This document shows, one piece after another, positions 61,360 through 64,000 of a stretch of DNA of 64,000 nucleotides; the stretch's first letter is position 1, and every line of letters starts with the position of its first letter. A program made the translations under genes and the position numbers. The stretch is from Lytechinus pictus. Taxonomy: Eukaryota; Echinodermata; Echinoidea; Temnopleuroida; Toxopneustidae. The stretch spans positions 29,410,001-29,474,000 of the forward strand of contig NC_087257.1 in NCBI RefSeq assembly GCF_037042905.1. Direction: 5' to 3'. The notes beneath the pieces are model-generated. The model searched no databases. It was not told the DNA's origin and saw only the letters and a program-made list of their open reading frames with translations.

Positions 61360-61650
61360 ATAACACAGTTCTTGTATAGCACATATCACATTACCGGTAA
61401 GTCATAACGCCCCTATGCACTTCCAAAGGACTTGGATATTATTACCCTGGCTTTAGCCCCGCAGCCTTTTACAGCGCGGTGGCATTTCAAGGAATAAATT
61501 CCTACCTGATACCCAATCATTTCTGGGTTGAGTGCAAGCACAATGTGGATGAATTTCTTGCTGAGGGAAATTACGCCATGGCTGGGATTCAAACCCACAA
61601 CCCTATGTTTCAAAGTCAGAAGACTAATCCACCGGGCCACAACGACCCAC
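61360..61650 (-). mobile_element. tRNA-derived SINE
   Basis: Box B as gggattcaaaccc on the plus strand (about 61586). The body shares tgggttgagtgcaagcacaa and aatttcttgctgagggaaat with the other copies. The tail is an aataataat run at the left. Confidence 0.82.
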
Positions 61651-62013
61651 ATACACACATGCTTGAAGCACATGGTTCACAAACAACGACATACTAAATT
61701 CCCTTTCCACATTTCGGTTGTTAAATTTAACATTATTATTTTACAACTATACACATGTTTTAATGACAGGAAAATATACAACTCCAAACAGGAGCTACAT
61801 GTACACTGATTACATGAATACAAATATAATGACATTGGTGCCTTAAGATGAGGTGAGAGAAAAATAAATCTTGGCTATGATTTTTTTTTATATTTTGGTC
61901 ACTTCAAGTGAATCATAATAACGACACATCTCTAAAGTGCTGCAAAATTTCTATTTTTCTTGGATAGAAAACTTGTGCACTCTCAATAACCCAAGAAATC
62001 TGAAAGAATAAAC

Positions 62014-62173
62014 CTGGTGGGTGTTTCAGAAAGCTTTCGTAAGTTAAGAACGACTGGTGATCCTTTCTTTGGTAGATGATTGACACCATTAAATGTTCAA
62101 TGGTGACTATTTAGCGTAAGAAAGGTTCACCAGTCGCTCTTAACTTATAACAGCTTTATGAAATGGCTACCTG
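62014..62173. mobile_element. Palindromic MITE
   Basis: ctggtgggtgtttcagaaag and its inverse at the right end, with inner arms ttaagaacgactggtgatcc / ggttcaccagtcgctcttaa. Related in its ends to 43806-44252. Confidence 0.78.
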
Positions 62174-62281
62174 GGCCCTGTTACATAAAGCTTAGTGATT
62201 GATCCCAGGACTGATTCCTTCGATTGATTGATTGAATTGATTATAGTTCAGCCAAAATTTACTTCTCAAGTAATACAACCA

Positions 62282-62420
62282 TACCTGGGTCCCGTTTCAT
62301 AAAAATTGTTATACTAACAAATTTGCAATAACAGATAAAAGATACTGAAATTCTTAAATTGGATCGGCTGGTAACATATTTGTTATAGAAATTGCGCATT
62401 TGTTATTAGTAATCAGTATC
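62282..62420. mobile_element. Second copy of the 3638-3780 MITE family
   Basis: Shares cataaa..ttttta, aacaaatttg, actgaaat and gcatttgtta in the same order. The right end is not clear. Confidence 0.55.
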
Positions 62421-64000
62421 TACAAGTTTGCAGAATGAAGACAAAACAATTAAATCATAATATATGTACAACGGTTAATAAATAAAAAATGTAGAGTTTG
62501 CAGTATGAAAAATCAAATCACCACCAAATTCTTTTGTCTTGACAATGATCAATTAACATGGATTCTTGAATACAAAAGACCTAAACCATTAGATATTTTG
62601 TACAATAACAGCACACACTTACATGTATCATACAAATAGAAGCACCGTGTCATGTATAGCTTTTTCTTGGGGTATATCTAATAATCCACTCTAAAATAGC
62701 CCCCAGAGTGGTGTTTCATTAATTTTTTAAGAAGTTATACACGGCTTACAGGTGAGGTGTTTATGAAGTGCCAAATAATATGCCTGGAGTTTTCTTGGTA
62801 TTTTTTTTTACAAAGTGTGACTACATTTTCTCTGTTTTCTCTGTTCGCTTTTTCAAACATTGAGTTGCATTTAATGAATATGTTAAGATTGCTGTAACAA
62901 AAGTGACACCCACCTGTTTTCATTTTAAATGAAACATCAAATATTCCTATTTCCATAAATATTATAATAAGCTTTTGACTGACTCCTCAAATAAGTTACA
63001 CCTATGGTGATCATAAATGTTCAATGTTGAGTAAAATTAATTTTACATTATTGGAGGCTAAAGTAAAATACATATATATGATATATAACAAAATACTAAA
63101 GAAACAATGAACATGTGATATCATCAGCTTCCTAATTTGCATAACACTATTATGTGTATATTACTATTTTGTGAAACAAAGCTTATCATTCAAGTGCCAT
63201 AACTCTTGTTTGATTTTTCTCTTTTTATTCAGATCAAGTTTGGGTTGGGGTAGACTGGGCATTTTCAATTTGCCAAAAAATGATATATTGTAAACTAAAA
63301 TAATTTTAGTTTCATCCCTTCATTCATGGTCAATAAATCAAAGAAAAATCAAAGCATTTCAATATCATTATTTCCTGCTTTCCAAACATTTCAACCAAAA
63401 AAAAAAAATTCCTCAAATTAACTGAAGACGATCTGAATTTGATTTAATTTGGGAAATCTCCTTACTAGTGGGAAAACTACCAGAAACGATAGTTGACAAG
63501 TCTTCTGATTCCTAATACCATTTCCATGATGATTTAAAGATATGCAGTGGATCCATGGATAAGTCTAGTTGCACTGTAACGTTCTGGGTCTGTAAAACTG
63601 ATTTTACAATTGATCACTCTGGTCAATACAATCAATCATCAAACCTGTTCTACGATCGATTGCTAGGCTTTGTGCCACAGGGTGCACTAACCTGACAAAG
63701 GTTTGGAAGGGCAATTAATGCAATGCCACACCGCTCCAAGCTGATTTCAGATATGAACAATTATTCCAAGTGGTTTACTGGATCGAAAAGCTGTTGAGTT
63801 AATCTAACTCAGTAAGACCAAACTGATAACAGCTCAAAAGACTCAGATCGAAGTAATGTTTGATGATCTGAGAACAAAACCAACTGACTCCGCATTCGGT
63901 GGTTGTAGTATATACACGTCTTGAAAAAAGACTGTACACATATGATAAAAATGTCTATATTTACATAATTTACGGTCTACAGTTCTATCACTTCTATGCG

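Larger units (their letters stand above)
60141..64000. other. Gene-free right end with repeats
   Basis: No coding exon or RNA gene was recognised. Contains a (CTCA)n/(CAAT)n run at 61190-61250, a SINE, two MITEs and, at about 63105-63260, half of a TTAA-type element (tgatatcatcagcttcctaa ... tttgggttggggtagac). The rest is AT-rich and featureless to my reading. Confidence 0.6.

Noticed and set aside
1-64000. CRISPR arrays, bacterial operons, riboswitches
   Set aside because: Spliced genes, SINEs and LINEs show this is an animal nuclear genome; the tandem repeats here lack the unique spacers of a CRISPR array.

Overview
The window is nuclear DNA of an animal, most likely an echinoderm and probably a sea urchin. 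The evidence is three spliced metazoan genes with long introns, frequent tacatgtacatgta and taggcctata runs, and a very dense mix of short DNA transposons, tRNA-derived SINEs and LINE pieces. The class-level call is an inference from repeat style; no ribosomal or mitochondrial marker is present to fix the species.

Layout. (1) 496-24814, minus strand: phosphatidylinositol 5-phosphate 4-kinase type 2 (PIP4K2). Seven coding exons join in frame to 345 codons. The last part of the kinase domain lies beyond the left edge. The first intron is about 19 kb and is filled with transposons, including a 4.1-kb long-inverted-repeat element (15146-19275) and a 3.7-kb element (20447-24102). (2) 24815-39383: no host gene recognised. 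It holds an array of hAT-type and TTAA-type elements, microsatellites, a 120-bp minisatellite split by a decayed 4-kb LINE, and a hAT element carrying a long pyrimidine tract. (3) 39388-51893, plus strand: a serine carboxypeptidase of the CPVL (vitellogenic carboxypeptidase-like) group. Thirteen coding exons join in frame to 483 codons with the full Ser-Asp-His triad. (4) 54846-59887, minus strand: a six-exon gene for a predicted 451-residue single-pass membrane protein that I do not recognise; its tail faces the 3' end of CPVL. (5) 60141-64000: repeats only.

The three genes have no evident shared pathway: a phosphoinositide kinase, a lysosomal or secretory peptidase, and an unknown membrane protein. 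What stands out is the transposon content. Many elements have exact, checkable target-site duplications: 8 bp for hAT types, TTAA, TA, and a 3-bp case where an uninserted copy of the target survives next door. Several carry a homopolymeric G tract just inside the terminus. Two elements contain dense, regularly spaced short motifs: an octamer palindrome about every 160 bp, and GTCGTGTCACTCACG in clusters. These are the best candidates for undescribed biology here.
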